A DNA stretch of 64,000 bases from Antedon mediterranea. Taxonomy: Eukaryota; Echinodermata; Crinoidea; Comatulida; Antedonidae. Below are positions 1 through 12,000 of the stretch, piece after piece. Position numbers and translations under genes: made by a program. The stretch's first letter is position 1; every line of letters starts with the position of its first letter. Location of the stretch: contig NC_092674.1 in NCBI RefSeq assembly GCF_964355755.1, positions 22,286,001 to 22,350,000 on the forward strand, read 5' to 3'. Under the pieces are notes generated by a model. The model saw only the letters and a list, made by a program, of their open reading frames with translations, ran no database searches and was not told the DNA's origin.

Positions 1-68
1 TGTTATAAATATTTATTTTTTAGTGTACTCTAGTGTGTGCCATTTACTATATTCCACATTTAAAATAT

Positions 69-166
69 AATGTGCCCATATATGGACACAATGACGTCAT
101 ACCACTACCATATTTAGGCACATCAAACTTTTTTATTAAACTAGTTTGATGATGGTGACAAAGATC
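69..166. mobile_element. MITE family A, partial copy 1
   Basis: Carries the shared core TGTGCCCATATATGGACAC, a TGACGTCAT-type centre, and TTTAGGCACATCA. Same family as copies at 20720, 27326, 30062 and 43167. The ends are unclear here. Confidence 0.6.
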
Positions 167-470
167 TTTTTTTGCTCATATAGATCTCTAAGAGACACTT
201 TACCAGTATACGTTGCTCCAGTCACTCAGTTACATGCATGGTGGCATGTATTTGCAGGCCTAGGAACTCAAGCTAATATTGCATTTGGAATTGCTCTTAG
301 GTATAAGTTTTTAAAGAGAAAGTGCATTATTTGGGTAAGTAAGAGAGTCTGTGGCAATACAATCAGTTAGAGTATTAATATTTGACTTACAATAACAAAC
401 TAAACCTTTTAAGGCATCAACTTGGCTGGAACAACCTCAAGGCTAGATCCGTCCATTCCTATAGTGCCCA

Positions 471-1235
471 TAAAGCCTGTTTTCCTGTCGACGTTAGTTG
501 ACGCTATCATCGTTAATCGTTAAAAGTTCAACGACGATCGTTTGAAAACGATCAAGTTGAAATGTTAACGATAGCGCGAACATTTGATTTCTAGCGTTGA
601 ACGTTAGAGTTGAAACTCCTGTTTTCTTTCTCGACGTCGTCGTAACGCGCAAAAATGAATAGAGGACTCCCCCCTGCCTCTAGCAGTAGGCTCACAGTGT
701 AGGAGACGTGGGCCTAGGCATACTAATATATCTATACTGATGGTTCTTCGTTCTCAGTAGGCCTATCCTAGTCCAAATAGTATTTTGGACTAGGCTGAAG
801 ACTTTGACCTACCTAATATCCACGCGCCTATTTTCCGGAACATCATTTTATAGTAACTTTGGTAAGGCTAGGCCTAGCTTTGACCACGCCGCGATGCAAC
901 AAAAATAAAATGTAATCAGCAGAATTTGCCATCAATTATGTGACGTCATGTGCTGTATCGCCATGATGATTGGTCAGTTCTTACGTTTTAGCGTTGCGAT
1001 ATCGCTAGAGTTGAACTGGATTCAACTCTTGCGATTGTCAACGATCGCGACTTGCAGCGTCGATTACCGTCGATTATTACACCTTTTCCTGTAAATCGCC
1101 GACATTTTGTATTGTCGTCGTTAGTTAAAAAAGTCCCCTTTCCTGTAAATCGTTAAAATTTCTATGTTTACATTGAAGATCGCCGATTTTTGTTAATGAT
1201 AGCGTCGAATAACGTCGACAGGAAAACAGGCTTTA
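471..1235. mobile_element. Inverted-repeat element (about 0.76 kb), TA target
   Basis: Terminal inverted repeats of about 25 bp: left TAAAGCCTGTTTTCCTGTCG at 471, right its reverse complement ending at 1235. The outermost TA on each side is consistent with a TA duplication (Tc1/mariner-like non-autonomous element). The interior has many ATCG/TTAACG-type small inverted repeats and no ORF. Confidence 0.75.
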
Positions 1236-2923
1236 GGTTACCGATTGATAAAAAAAAAGATGTAGGAGCTCTGCCTATGTGAACATGATGATTATGTCTT
1301 ATTATAACAATCAATCAATGTAGAATATAAATAAATCAATTTTCATATAGAGAATTTATTATTTGGAAATGTAAAGAGAGGATAACAAATCTGTTCATAT
1401 ATGTCCCTTAAAAAAAACAAGACCATGTTTCTTTAGGTTGTAAATTCCAATTTGATAAACACATAAAAAATGATTCCCATGGACAAACCAGAGATTGCTT
1501 AGTTGGTGGGCTGCTCCAGGGATTGTCAATATCATTTACAGTATATTCACATTATACAGAGAAACATTCAGGCAAAACCCAACAATGTTGAGACTTTCAG
1601 TGTCAACAGTTTCGCCATTTTTCTCTCTCATGTGCCATCCACACCATACAGTTTCCCTCTTGTCTGTATCGGCCATCTTTACCTTCAATCGAGATATTCC
1701 TTTAAATATGTACGCAATTAATTTGTATATGAATTACCTAAACTATGTGGCATACTGATATTATAATAATAATACCCTGGATTTATAAAGTACATAATGT
1801 TGTGAAATCTCTAAGCCCTGTACATATTATTAACTCAATCATTATTGGATCAAACACATGGAAACATACTCCCATGCAGCTAGTAATCAGCGCAAAGTTG
1901 TGTCTTGATCATACCAGGTACCCATTTTTTAACCTGGGTGGAGATATACTTTAACCCAAATTAGTGAGCTATTAAATGCGGTTCTTTTAAAAATATAACC
2001 ATTGTTTTTTCAGAGCCATGGTATAGTTGTTCCATTTGTTCGAGTCTGTCCTTCCGAGCATGCAGAATAAGGAGAGGGTTTGGTCATTTACAGTTTTAAT
2101 AAATAAAAAAAACATCAAATTAATTAATAGTGCACCTTTAAAGTAACATGTCTATTATTAAATGGATATTCATACCTGTTGATAATCCATAGATTGTTGA
2201 AATAATCATTTGAATTTCAAAATATTCAACTGATTAGAAAGTGTGAGATTTGAAGTGGGTAGCATGAAAGGATCAGTCAACACAAACTGAAATATCTTCT
2301 ATAACAAATAAAACTTGAAAAGATGAAATTATTTATAATACAAACTTTTGCTTGTTTGTAAATTTAAAAATATTGATAAAATTATGAAATTATTTATATC
2401 TTAAAAATTACCATAATAGAATATTTATATTATGAAGCATTTTGATAAGAAATATTAGTAATGATGAAATGTGTTAAATGTTATTTTTATATATTTAAAT
2501 TGATTAATCAATTGAATTTACAAAATCTTTGTCTTGTTTCTCCCTCCGCATTTTTACTTTTTAACTTGAAACACTACCTCAAACAGAATAATAGTCATGT
2601 CACATTTTTAACTCAATTTTTTACAAGCAGAATATTATAGTATGTTGATATTATATGAAGTATATTCATCGACTTATAGATGTTTTATCCTCATCGATTT
2701 CAAATTTATTATTTTTTACCACCAATTCTAGTGTTACTATTAATGTATAGAAATCTTTGTATGAATTGTTTCTGCACCTTTACTGTAAACTTTGGACAAC
2801 ATATTTCATTCGTGATACATTGATATGAAACCTTTTTTGCGGTGTTTACTAATTAATAAATAAATAGATAATTAATAATGCTATTTTACTTTATCTAGCA
2901 GTAACGTAAAATCTAACTTGTTT

Positions 2924-3239
2924 ATTAAAGATGTATTGTCCCCCAAAAAACATGAACAATTAAGATTAATAAAAATTAATTTGAATAAGCAATTTCACAC
3001 TTTCGTTGAAAAAACTAAAAAAATTTTGTTTTTACGTATAAAAAGACAAAATAAACAGTTAAATCAAACCAAAAACTTATTGACTTTCAGTCAATTTGAC
3101 TATTTTTTGCTTTAAATTACAGTTTTTTTAGGTAAAGTTTTTTTTTTCGATACAATTTGTGGTCAAAGTGAATAACTGTTATGTTACATTCAAATGGCAT
3201 ATCCAACAAATATTTTTTCAGGGTACAATACATCTTTAT
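2924..3239. mobile_element. MITE family B, copy 1 (complete)
   Basis: Ends are inverted: TTAAAGATGTATTGTCCC at left, GGGTACAATACATCTTTA at right. About 315 bp. The interior includes AAACAGTTAAATCAAACC and CAGTCAATTTGAC, shared with the copies at 9772, 20960 and 29310. Confidence 0.65.
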
Positions 3240-3837
3240 GAAATAGATTCTAGACTGATTCAACTTAGTATTATTAGTAAAAAATTATTTTTTTAACTGT
3301 TACAACAAGAAAAATGCTGTTATGTACTGCAAAAACTTGTTATTGTTTTTATTTGCAATACCTATAAATATTATTAATATCAATTATCTGTTCTTTCAAA
3401 TGTTTTAAAATTGTTTAGTCTAGTTTCTCAATGTGAATGTTGATGTTGTTAATTTAGTTTTTAAAAGTGATTATCAATATTTAAATACTTATGATTGTGA
3501 TTTTAGTACTCCAGGTATGCTAGGCACAAGACTGCCAACTTCTACTGGTTTAATTATTGACCTACATAATCCTTATCTGTGATAGCAGTTGTAGCTAACC
3601 AACTACGCCATGGGTGCAAGAAGCATCTGCTTGATATTGATTCAGGGAAGATTTATACAAATACTCAGGAGAACATTTTGGGAGTAACCTATTCCCATGG
3701 TGTGTATGTATATCTGTAGACTTTAGTGGCATTTGTGTACCTATTGATACATTGTACATTTTCCTTCTTTCCCTTCCCGATGAGTTTGTATTCCCATATC
3801 CTGGGCGTATGTGTGTCCATATCTAGGGCATATAATT

Positions 3838-4447
3838 ATATCAATATCCAGGGTATATATAATATCGAGGGTATATATCAATATCCAGGGTATATATCAA
3901 TACCCAGGGTATATATTAATATCCAGGGTATATATCAATACCCAGGGTATATATCAATATCCAGGGTATATACTGTATCAATATCCAGGGTATATCAATA
4001 TCCAGGGTATATATCAATATCCAGGGTATATATCAATATCCAGGGTATATATCAATACCCAGGGTATATATCAATACCCAGGGTATATATCAATATCCAG
4101 GGTATATCAATATCCAGGGTATATATCAATATCCAGGGTATATATCAATATCCAGGGTGTATATCAATACCCAGGGTATATATCAATATCCAGGGTATAT
4201 ATCAATATCGAGGGTATATATCTATATCCAGGGTATATATCAATATCCAGGGTATATATCAATACCCAGGTTGTATATAAATATCCAGGGTATATATCAA
4301 TACCCAGGGTGTATATCAATATCTAGGGTGTATATCAATATCCAGGGTATATAATAATATCCAGGGTATATATCAATATCCAGGGTGTATATCAATACCC
4401 AGGGTATATATTAATATCCAGAGTATATATCAATATCCAGGGTACAT
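3838..4447. repeat. 19-bp minisatellite (about 32 copies)
   Basis: Unit TATATATCAATATCCAGGG with single-base variants (ATACCCAGGG, ATCGAGGG) and occasional shortened units. Because 19 is 3n+1 and no stop is present, all three + frames read the same repeating peptide, so the long ORFs here are artefacts. Scattered TATCCAGGGTA units continue to about 4875. Confidence 0.97.
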
Positions 4448-5099
4448 ATATAATAAATAATATATCAATGGGTATAATATGTATCCATATCCAAGTTTTG
4501 TTAAAAGTCCAATCCATGTCCAAAATAGCCATTGGTGTAATATATCCATATTAAGGTAAAATATATCCTTGTTATGGTAATACAAATTACTTTGTAGCGT
4601 TTCCAATTTACATATCTGCATCCAGGATACCCATATCCAGATTATGTAGCCACATTCATGGTATCCATTATATACAATGAATTTATATATCTTCTAAGTT
4701 TGTATAAGATAAGTTTTTATTATATCCACACAACATTTAGGTGGTTCTTATCCATGCTTTACTGTAGTATTATAGGTTCAATTTACATTATAGTTCACTG
4801 GGTTAATTTAAATACAGTATCCAGGGTAGTTTTACATATCCAGGGTTACTTTATGTAAAGTATCCAGGGTATTTGATATTACTAGTGGAACAATGCAGCT
4901 ACATATTGAATGAGCCCTTGTGACAAATATTTAAAGTTCCATCTAGTGACATTTTGATGTACTGTATACACATATGCATATATCAAGAGTTGAGAAACCT
5001 TGTGATCTGGCAATACCTTGAAATAACATGTGGAAATTCCTCTTTGAATTCTAGTTTAATTTCCATTAAATTCTTAAAATAGTATCGACTCCAAGACGC

Positions 5100-5177
5100 A
5101 TTTGACCGTGACGATAGAAAACATTGAATTGGCCGATAGCCACTATAACTATACTATTGACTATCGGCACGGTCATG
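5100..5177. repeat. Inverted repeat around CTATCGGC / GACCGTG
   Basis: GACCGTGACGATAG near 5104 faces CTATCGGCACGGTC near 5162, with GGCCGATAG and CTATCGGC nested inside. It probably marks a small palindromic element. A related CTATCGGCACGG occurs at about 5663. Confidence 0.4.
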
Positions 5178-6987
5178 AAATAATATAGACATTCCTCTTT
5201 GAATTGTAGTTTGCTAAAGTGTCTTAAATTAAATACAAACTGTAAAATGTTAATAGACTTCAATTTGCTTTTGATATTAATTGTACAGTATTGACATTAG
5301 TATTTTAAGTATTAAAATAAATTATAATTAATATTGTCTTCTCATAATTGTCAATGCTGAATGAAACATCTTCTGTATTCTACTTAAAATGGCAACGTAA
5401 GATAAATATGGTGCTCATCGAATATTTAATTTTTTGTTGGTGTTTACAAATAAAAGTGTTAATCATGCTATTTAAATTTCTGCTTAAATTGAAAAAAAAA
5501 ATCTATACCAATAATTTTAAATGATATTTTTGGACAACTGAATTTATTATTGTGATAATAATAATGAAAAAAAATATGAATGTTAGTCATTTAAGTAGGT
5601 TTTATTTTTATTGAAATTGATTATATTATCAGTTCCATATTTCTAATGTATGTATTCTAGTACTATCGGCACGGTTAGCCGTGTGTATAGTGTACATTTT
5701 TTATTGACACTGTCAACCTTGAAAACAAGGTAGGATTAGATGCACGGCTGACCGTATAGCTTCATGTAACTGGTATTATAATAGTTGGTTTTCTTCTCCA
5801 TTTTTTAAAAGAATATCTCCATTGTTGAATCATACTTTGCACTATCAATGTTGATATGAATCGAGTTTAAGAATTTAGAAGCAATTTCTATACCATACTC
5901 GATGATGACATTAAGTGTTGAAAAGTTTAAATGTTGCATATTAATTTAGAGGTAGGCCTATTTAAGATATAGAAAGTATAATTAAGATTTTTCGCTAGTT
6001 ATTGCAATGTTGTGTTTATGTTTTGCAGCTTTGATCACGCAATTGTTATTGATCATTATACCATGTCATACTTATATATCTTTCACTAGTCCATGTTGAT
6101 ATAATATACCTAACTGAAATGTTTTCCCACGGAATATTTTTATTCCAAAGGAGAGATTTTTTATTAATTAACTGTGCATCATCATGTATGTTTTTGTTGT
6201 TTTTTTTTACTTAGGGACTGAACATAAAGCAACCAAATCTGCTTGATATTAGTTATTTTCATCGTTTATACCACCTAATCTCTGTAGAGCAAGTTTACAC
6301 AATACCTCAAATCTATATCCATCTATTACATATCCACTGCAATGACGTCAAAAATAAACATACAGTTTATACTTGTGGAGCATTGTGATGTTCCAGGCAC
6401 ATTTATTATAATTATACCAAATGTATTATTATAGCGTTAACCATTATATCATACAAACTACAAATATACCTATCACCTATAGATGTTTAAGGTTTTTTTA
6501 AAGTGAGCTTTCGATTTGCGACGACCCCACTAATATAAACCAGAACGGAAATACGTTTATTCATTGTGCGCATGCGGGGACATTGGGACATACTTTGACT
6601 GGATTACTTTTTGTTGGATTTGCCGTTTCATGCTATAACTTTGACACATTGATGCGTATATTCTATGGTTTGTCGAAAATCGAAAGCTTTTTAATTTTAT
6701 TAGTTTAACGTATAGTTTTAACGTTCAGTTGCAATATTCATGTTTACCGATGAATACTAAATTAACATAGTGCAGACCATAATTAACGGAACGGAAGACA
6801 GCGCCTTTTTTTTAATATTGAAAATTGTCTTCTGTTCCGTCGTTTTCCCGGATTCAATAATGTGAATGAGTCTTTACCACAAACATGTTTTTCTTTATGC
6901 TTCCACTCTGAATGTTTTTGTTAGAAACAATTACTGTATGTTGATATCAAATACTGTAATATATTTTGTCTTGTTTTAAGTGTCGTT

Positions 6988-7138
6988 TAAGCTTGGTTCC
7001 CGATATAGAAGCAACGCAAGCGATCGAGTTGTTGACCAATAACAAGCGACAGTTCGAATCATCCCATCGCTTGTGATTGGTCAAATCCATAACATTGCGT
7101 ATACGTCGTTGTTTTACGTCTCTAGTGGGAATTAAGCA
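6988..7138. mobile_element. MITE family C, copy 1
   Basis: Begins TAAGCTTGGTTCCC and ends GTGGGAATTAAGCA, an imperfect inverted repeat. Interior has GTTGACCAATAACAAGCGA and GTGATTGGTCAA. Same family as 22085 and 51620. Confidence 0.6.
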
Positions 7139-7950
7139 TTAGTATTTTAATCATAGTGTTTTTATAAACATTTCGTGTCGTCCTTAACCAATGGTATTTC
7201 CTTCTGTTTCCACCAATAATTTTGTAATTATTATTTTTATTGATAACATAATTTTAATAAGAATTATAAAATTGTGATTATTTTTAATTGAAATAAAAAT
7301 TATTGAAACATAATTATTGCTTTATTTAATCAATGTCATTATTATAATATTGTTGTTTCAAGTTTATTTAGTCATAAAATACAATTTTCAGAAAATAAAT
7401 TAATAAATAATATAATTGCGTGAGGAGCCAAGACTTTAAGTTTGGTCCTCTAGATGTGCTGTGTAGTGATTATAATAAGATCAAAACGGTTAAGTCGGTG
7501 ATTTGTATGCTATTTATGGATTTACAACGGTTTGATGATCTAGGCAAAGTTTGTACAAAATCGATCAACACATTAGGCCTACTGTACATGTTTAAATCAC
7601 ATCAAATTTTACTCTTCCCTGATTAATAATCACTAAAATGATATTAAAATGTACACTAATACCCGACAGCAATCTTCATCTCACGTTGGATAGTATTCAG
7701 TGCTATGCAAATAGGCTTATCATGTCTGTAATAATGTCTTCTTTTTATTAATTTAGTAAAAAACCCTACTCCTACAATAATTTAATTGAATATTCTATTT
7801 AGTTTTTTGTTTTTAATAAACAATTAGCCAAAAAGACCAACGTACACGCGAACATAAATGTATGTGTGTCCCGGAGTTGTAAGCCTAATTTTGATAAAAC
7901 CATTCTTTAAAGGGCCTTTTTCATTAAGCCTAATATATTGAGCACCCAAT

Positions 7951-8627
7951 AGTCCAGATCCATATGTCAAAAAAGTGCCTTCGTGTGCAGATCATAGGGA
8001 AAGTGACAAATTTAGTGATCATAAATAGAATTCTTTTACATTTCTATAACATGTTATTAGGCCTATACAACATATAAATGTAAATTTTTCGAACAATTCC
8101 ACAAAAACAACCCTTTTACGGCCAATAGTTTTTTGAGATTATATAGGAATGTGTACTACCAGTACAGGTGCAAGGTCAATAGAATATTTTGGGTCATTTT
8201 CTTGAAAAAGGTCTTATTTATTAGACAGATTAGAATATACCTTCAGATTAATTTGAGCCTTATTTAAAGTTTGTTATATGATATGTAGGTCAAAGGTAAA
8301 AAATGCCAAAAATCATACTTCCAGCCATTTTTGGACAAACTTTTCCATTATTAGAACGAATATTAATATGCATCTCCCAAATAATTTGACACTAAAATTA
8401 TTTCATTTAATATAAGAGTTGCAAAGATATGACTATTTGTTTTGAATGGGTCAAAACATTCAAATTGAGGTCAGAGGTTAAAGATGAATTTTAGAAATTT
8501 GACAACATGGGTTTTTATAAACCAGCATGATTCAAATATTCATAAAACACAATTTAAAAAAAATGTTTACACTTTCCCCACTGTTTCCCCACGATCTGCA
8601 CACAAATACATAGGGATCTGGACTACA
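7951..8627. mobile_element. Inverted-repeat element (about 0.68 kb)
   Basis: Left end has AGTCCAGATCC, GTGTGCAGATC and GGGAAAGTG in order. The right end has the reverse complement order: CACTTTCCCC, GATCTGCACAC and GGATCTGGACT. The repeats are about 57 bp and imperfect; the interior is AT-rich without a convincing ORF. Confidence 0.6.
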
Positions 8628-8799
8628 ACGTTTAGCATCCAATCTCTAGCATTATTAATAATTAGTTAGAAAGATTTAAGCCCAATTTTATTTTAATTTC
8701 ATATATATGTTTTATTTCAGTGTGTTTAACTACCCGCATTTGTGAATAAAAGTTTTAGTTATTGGTTGCAGTTGGGGTCGCTCTTCATAGTAAAGCTGT

Positions 8800-9036
8800 A
8801 CTTCTTTTTGAGCTGACGTACACACTACACACGCTGGTATCTAGCCGGAAGTAAACATTGTAAAATCTAATTCAGCAGTGTGAATCACCTTTTGTAGACC
8901 GTTATCTATCTCTCCCTGTACAAAGTCCGGTATTTGTTGGTAGTGTTGTCTTCTTCTTTTATGCTTTTGAAAATTCATTTCAGTAATTTTTAGAACTGGG
9001 ATTTAACATCTAAATGTCAGGAGAAATACACGAAGG
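8800..9036 (+). promoter_or_regulatory. Probable promoter and 5' UTR of the flippase gene
   Basis: The stretch just upstream of the start codon is less AT-rich than its surroundings. It holds CCGGAAGT at 8845-8852, an ETS/GABP-type core-promoter motif common in TATA-less housekeeping promoters, and TGACGT (CRE half-site) at 8814-8819. No convincing TATA box was seen. The transcription start cannot be fixed from sequence alone. Confidence 0.45.
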
Positions 9037-9073
9037 ATGGCTTCGGTTTATAGGTGGATTACAGATACTTTAG
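9014..9073 (+). promoter_or_regulatory. Upstream ORF overlapping the flippase start codon
   Basis: An ATG at 9014 opens a 19-codon frame, +2 relative to the main ATG at 9037, and runs through the main start. Its stop TAG is at 9071-9073, where the exon 1 donor begins. After splicing, TA joins the G at 13102 and again makes TAG, so the stop is the same in both forms. It matters only if transcription begins upstream of 9014. Confidence 0.35.
9037..9072 (+). CDS. Flippase exon 1 (start codon, cytosolic N-terminus)
   Basis: Encodes [12 protein letters not shown], then donor GTAAGT. Its RWI...L followed by G from exon 2 resembles the N-terminus of human ATP11B (MWRWI...LG). Phase 0 matches exon 2. 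This is the only in-frame ATG with a donor that I found upstream of exon 2. Confidence 0.75.
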
Positions 9074-12000
9074 TAAGTGCATAGTTTGTAGGCTACGCTT
9101 GATTGTAAAAGAGGGAAATCCAGGCTAAGTATCCCCAGAGAGAGAATCAACGAAGTGTCAATTAAGCACCGCGGGCTATTAACCATGGCTTAGTGTGGTG
9201 GTTGTGTGCGTACTGAACTTGGCTTGGTGGTAGGAAGGGCCTAGCCTAGGTGTTTTATTTAATGGCCAGTCATTGCTCAAGGAATAAATAATTGAAGGCA
9301 AAACTTAAAACAAAAGGGCAAAGAGAGTAGTATAATGAACCAGATATTTTATCTCAAAATTAAAACAGGCAAATGTTTTTACAATTCCCTGTATTTTTCA
9401 GTTACTGAGGCCTAGTATATAGAGATAGGGATCTCAGTTTTTTTAGGCCTTGTGATGGGGCCTATCATTTTATGCTGTACTATACCATTTTCACACACCA
9501 ATCATCATCATGCTTGTGTTTTGTATTTTAAACGATGTATTTTATCTGTATTTTAAATGATATGTTTTATTTGTATTTTACCAAATTTTAACCTTTTTTA
9601 AACTCATTTCATATTTTTAAATTTTATGTGAATTTTTAAACTTTAGACAAAAAAAAATAATGTCAAACCATGTACATATTTTACTGTGTTTGACCATGGA
9701 GGTTATACCTCCATGGTTTGACCATGAATAAATGAATACTGAACTAGAAACGCGAAATGTTATTCATTCATTAAAGATGTCTCCCAACAACATGAAAATC
9801 AGACTTTAAATAGGTCATTTTGTAGTTTTAACCAAGTTAATTGCTTCTGTTAAAAAAACATTAAAAATAATGTTTTCAAAATGACAAAATAAACAGTTAA
9901 ATTCAACCAAAAACCCATTGGCTGGCAGTTTTTTCAGGTAATTAATTTATTTTTGATCCATTTTCTCGTCAAAGTGTTCAATAACTATTACATTTCAAAT
10001 ATGAAAAAAAAAAATTATTTAAAACATTTATTTTTTCAGGAGGACAAAACAGGTACTGTATTTAAAAATAAAATAACCCATCATAATCAACTTTATCCCT
10101 TTTTTTGCAGAATAAAAAGTACAAATCCTAGTGTGTAACTTAGGAACATAAATTTAGCAAAAATATGCAGACTAAAAATGATATAATAAACGGTTTGTTT
10201 AGTGCTAAGCAGCAACAACAGGCTCTTTTATACAATTAAAGTACTGTATACAGTACAGTAGGTACTACCATGTATAAAAAATGTGATTAAAGTGACCACC
10301 GGTAAAAGTTTACTCGGTTATATATGTATACATAACACAGACCATAGATATGTTACTGTATAGTATCTCTGTACAGTATGAACTAGGCCAACTACTGTAC
10401 AGTACCTTTAGGTCCATTGTAATCAACTTATTCAGTGAATAATGGCGGAGGAATAATGTCCTTTGTAGATTTATTTATGAATTAAAATTTCGGATTTGTC
10501 CAAATCCTTCAAGGTTATTTACAATTAAGTCATGACATTATTATATTGGAAATCTGTTATATGATATCTGATTATAGAACAATCAGGCATTTTACACCAT
10601 CAAAATCATGTGTTTAAATACAGTAAATTGTATGACTGTCAGTTTATAACATCTTCCTTTGTTTACTCAACAAAGTGGTTAAAGCAAGCCCACCACAAGT
10701 CATAAAATCAACACGAAAACACCTTTGGTTACTGTAGGAGGTCCTATGTACTAAATAACCCAGTTTATGGTACAAACTTACAGGCTGTTCTCAGACTTTA
10801 AATTTGGTACAGTGGTAAATTTCTTTAAATTGATTCTTTCCTCTTTGTAATTAATGACCCATGGCAATAATAAAATGACCCGAGACAATAATTTACACTA
10901 ACCCAAATGATCCCTTTATTGCAAATTTTCCCATAGTGTGTTTATTTTAAGCTAATTGAACATTACCTTGAGATCTTGCCGATTCTGTACTTATAATCAA
11001 TATGATCAATTTTGATAGCCGAAGATGGTAGCGGCACAGTACTAGAAATAGACTTGTTTTGTTTTATGTTAATGAGCTGTCTAAGAACTATCATTGATAG
11101 TATCATTGTATTTTCATTAATCAATCTCACTGTGTAATGATACATGTATTTGTACTGTAGTGTATTGTACTTTGCCATAACAATGATTTTGTTAGTTATA
11201 CTTTTAATATGCCTATCAATTACTGATACTATGATATGAGTATGTATGACCGAGAAATAAAAAACACTTTATTGCAAACCCATACCCAAATCATTTCCGA
11301 GTTTACACTACAATAGTAATTTGTGACCAGTAAAGATAGGTGGTATGATTTTTTTTAAATTAATTAATGCTAATTATGTGCACAGTGTTTATAATCCTAT
11401 CCATTCATTAAATTGCTATTGTTAGTTATGCTGGCATTGCAATTAATACAATATCAATTGTCATGAATAATTTAATTAATTGGTCTTCTTGGTGATAATG
11501 AATACAATGGACTTGATAACTGGATAATAAACTATTTCTGTGGTTTATTTATTTATTAGATATCAGTTTAGTGTATTCCATGTACTGTATCTGTGGTGGT
11601 ATCCATACGCCCGTATTCTTAAACCGGACTTTAGTCGTAGTTCAAAGTTCGACTTGAAAAAGTCGTAGTTCGAGCTATTACTTCAAATTCGATGCAAAAA
11701 CGAAGTAGTCGAAGTTTGCAGTTCGACTTAATGAAGTCGAGCTTTTAGATGAGTTGCACACGTCTGGGTACCAAAGGCTAAACATTGGCCAATGACAAGA
11801 GAGTATTTGAGGAGCAGACGAAATTTTGCGCATTGATATCACTTTCCATTTTCTTACAAAACTTTTTACGCATCAGGACTATATACATGAAAAATAATTT
11901 TAATCGTTAATTATTAGAACAAGATCAGTATTAATTTAACAGTGAAGTACTTTTAATTAACAACAAACAAAATCTTCAAAATATATTTAGGAACCATGGC

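Larger units (their letters stand above)
1..8799. other. Upstream flank, no gene recognised
   Basis: About 8.8 kb of AT-rich DNA. The ORFs here are short, lack splice context and match no family I know. Contents are listed separately: MITEs (69-166, 471-1235, 2924-3239, 6988-7138, 7951-8627) and a 19-bp minisatellite (3838-4447). Confidence 0.6.

Noticed and set aside
3726-4354. Long overlapping ORFs (up to 184 codons) with a YQYPGY-type repeat
   Set aside because: They are the 19-bp minisatellite read in three frames; all frames are equally open and there are no gene signals.
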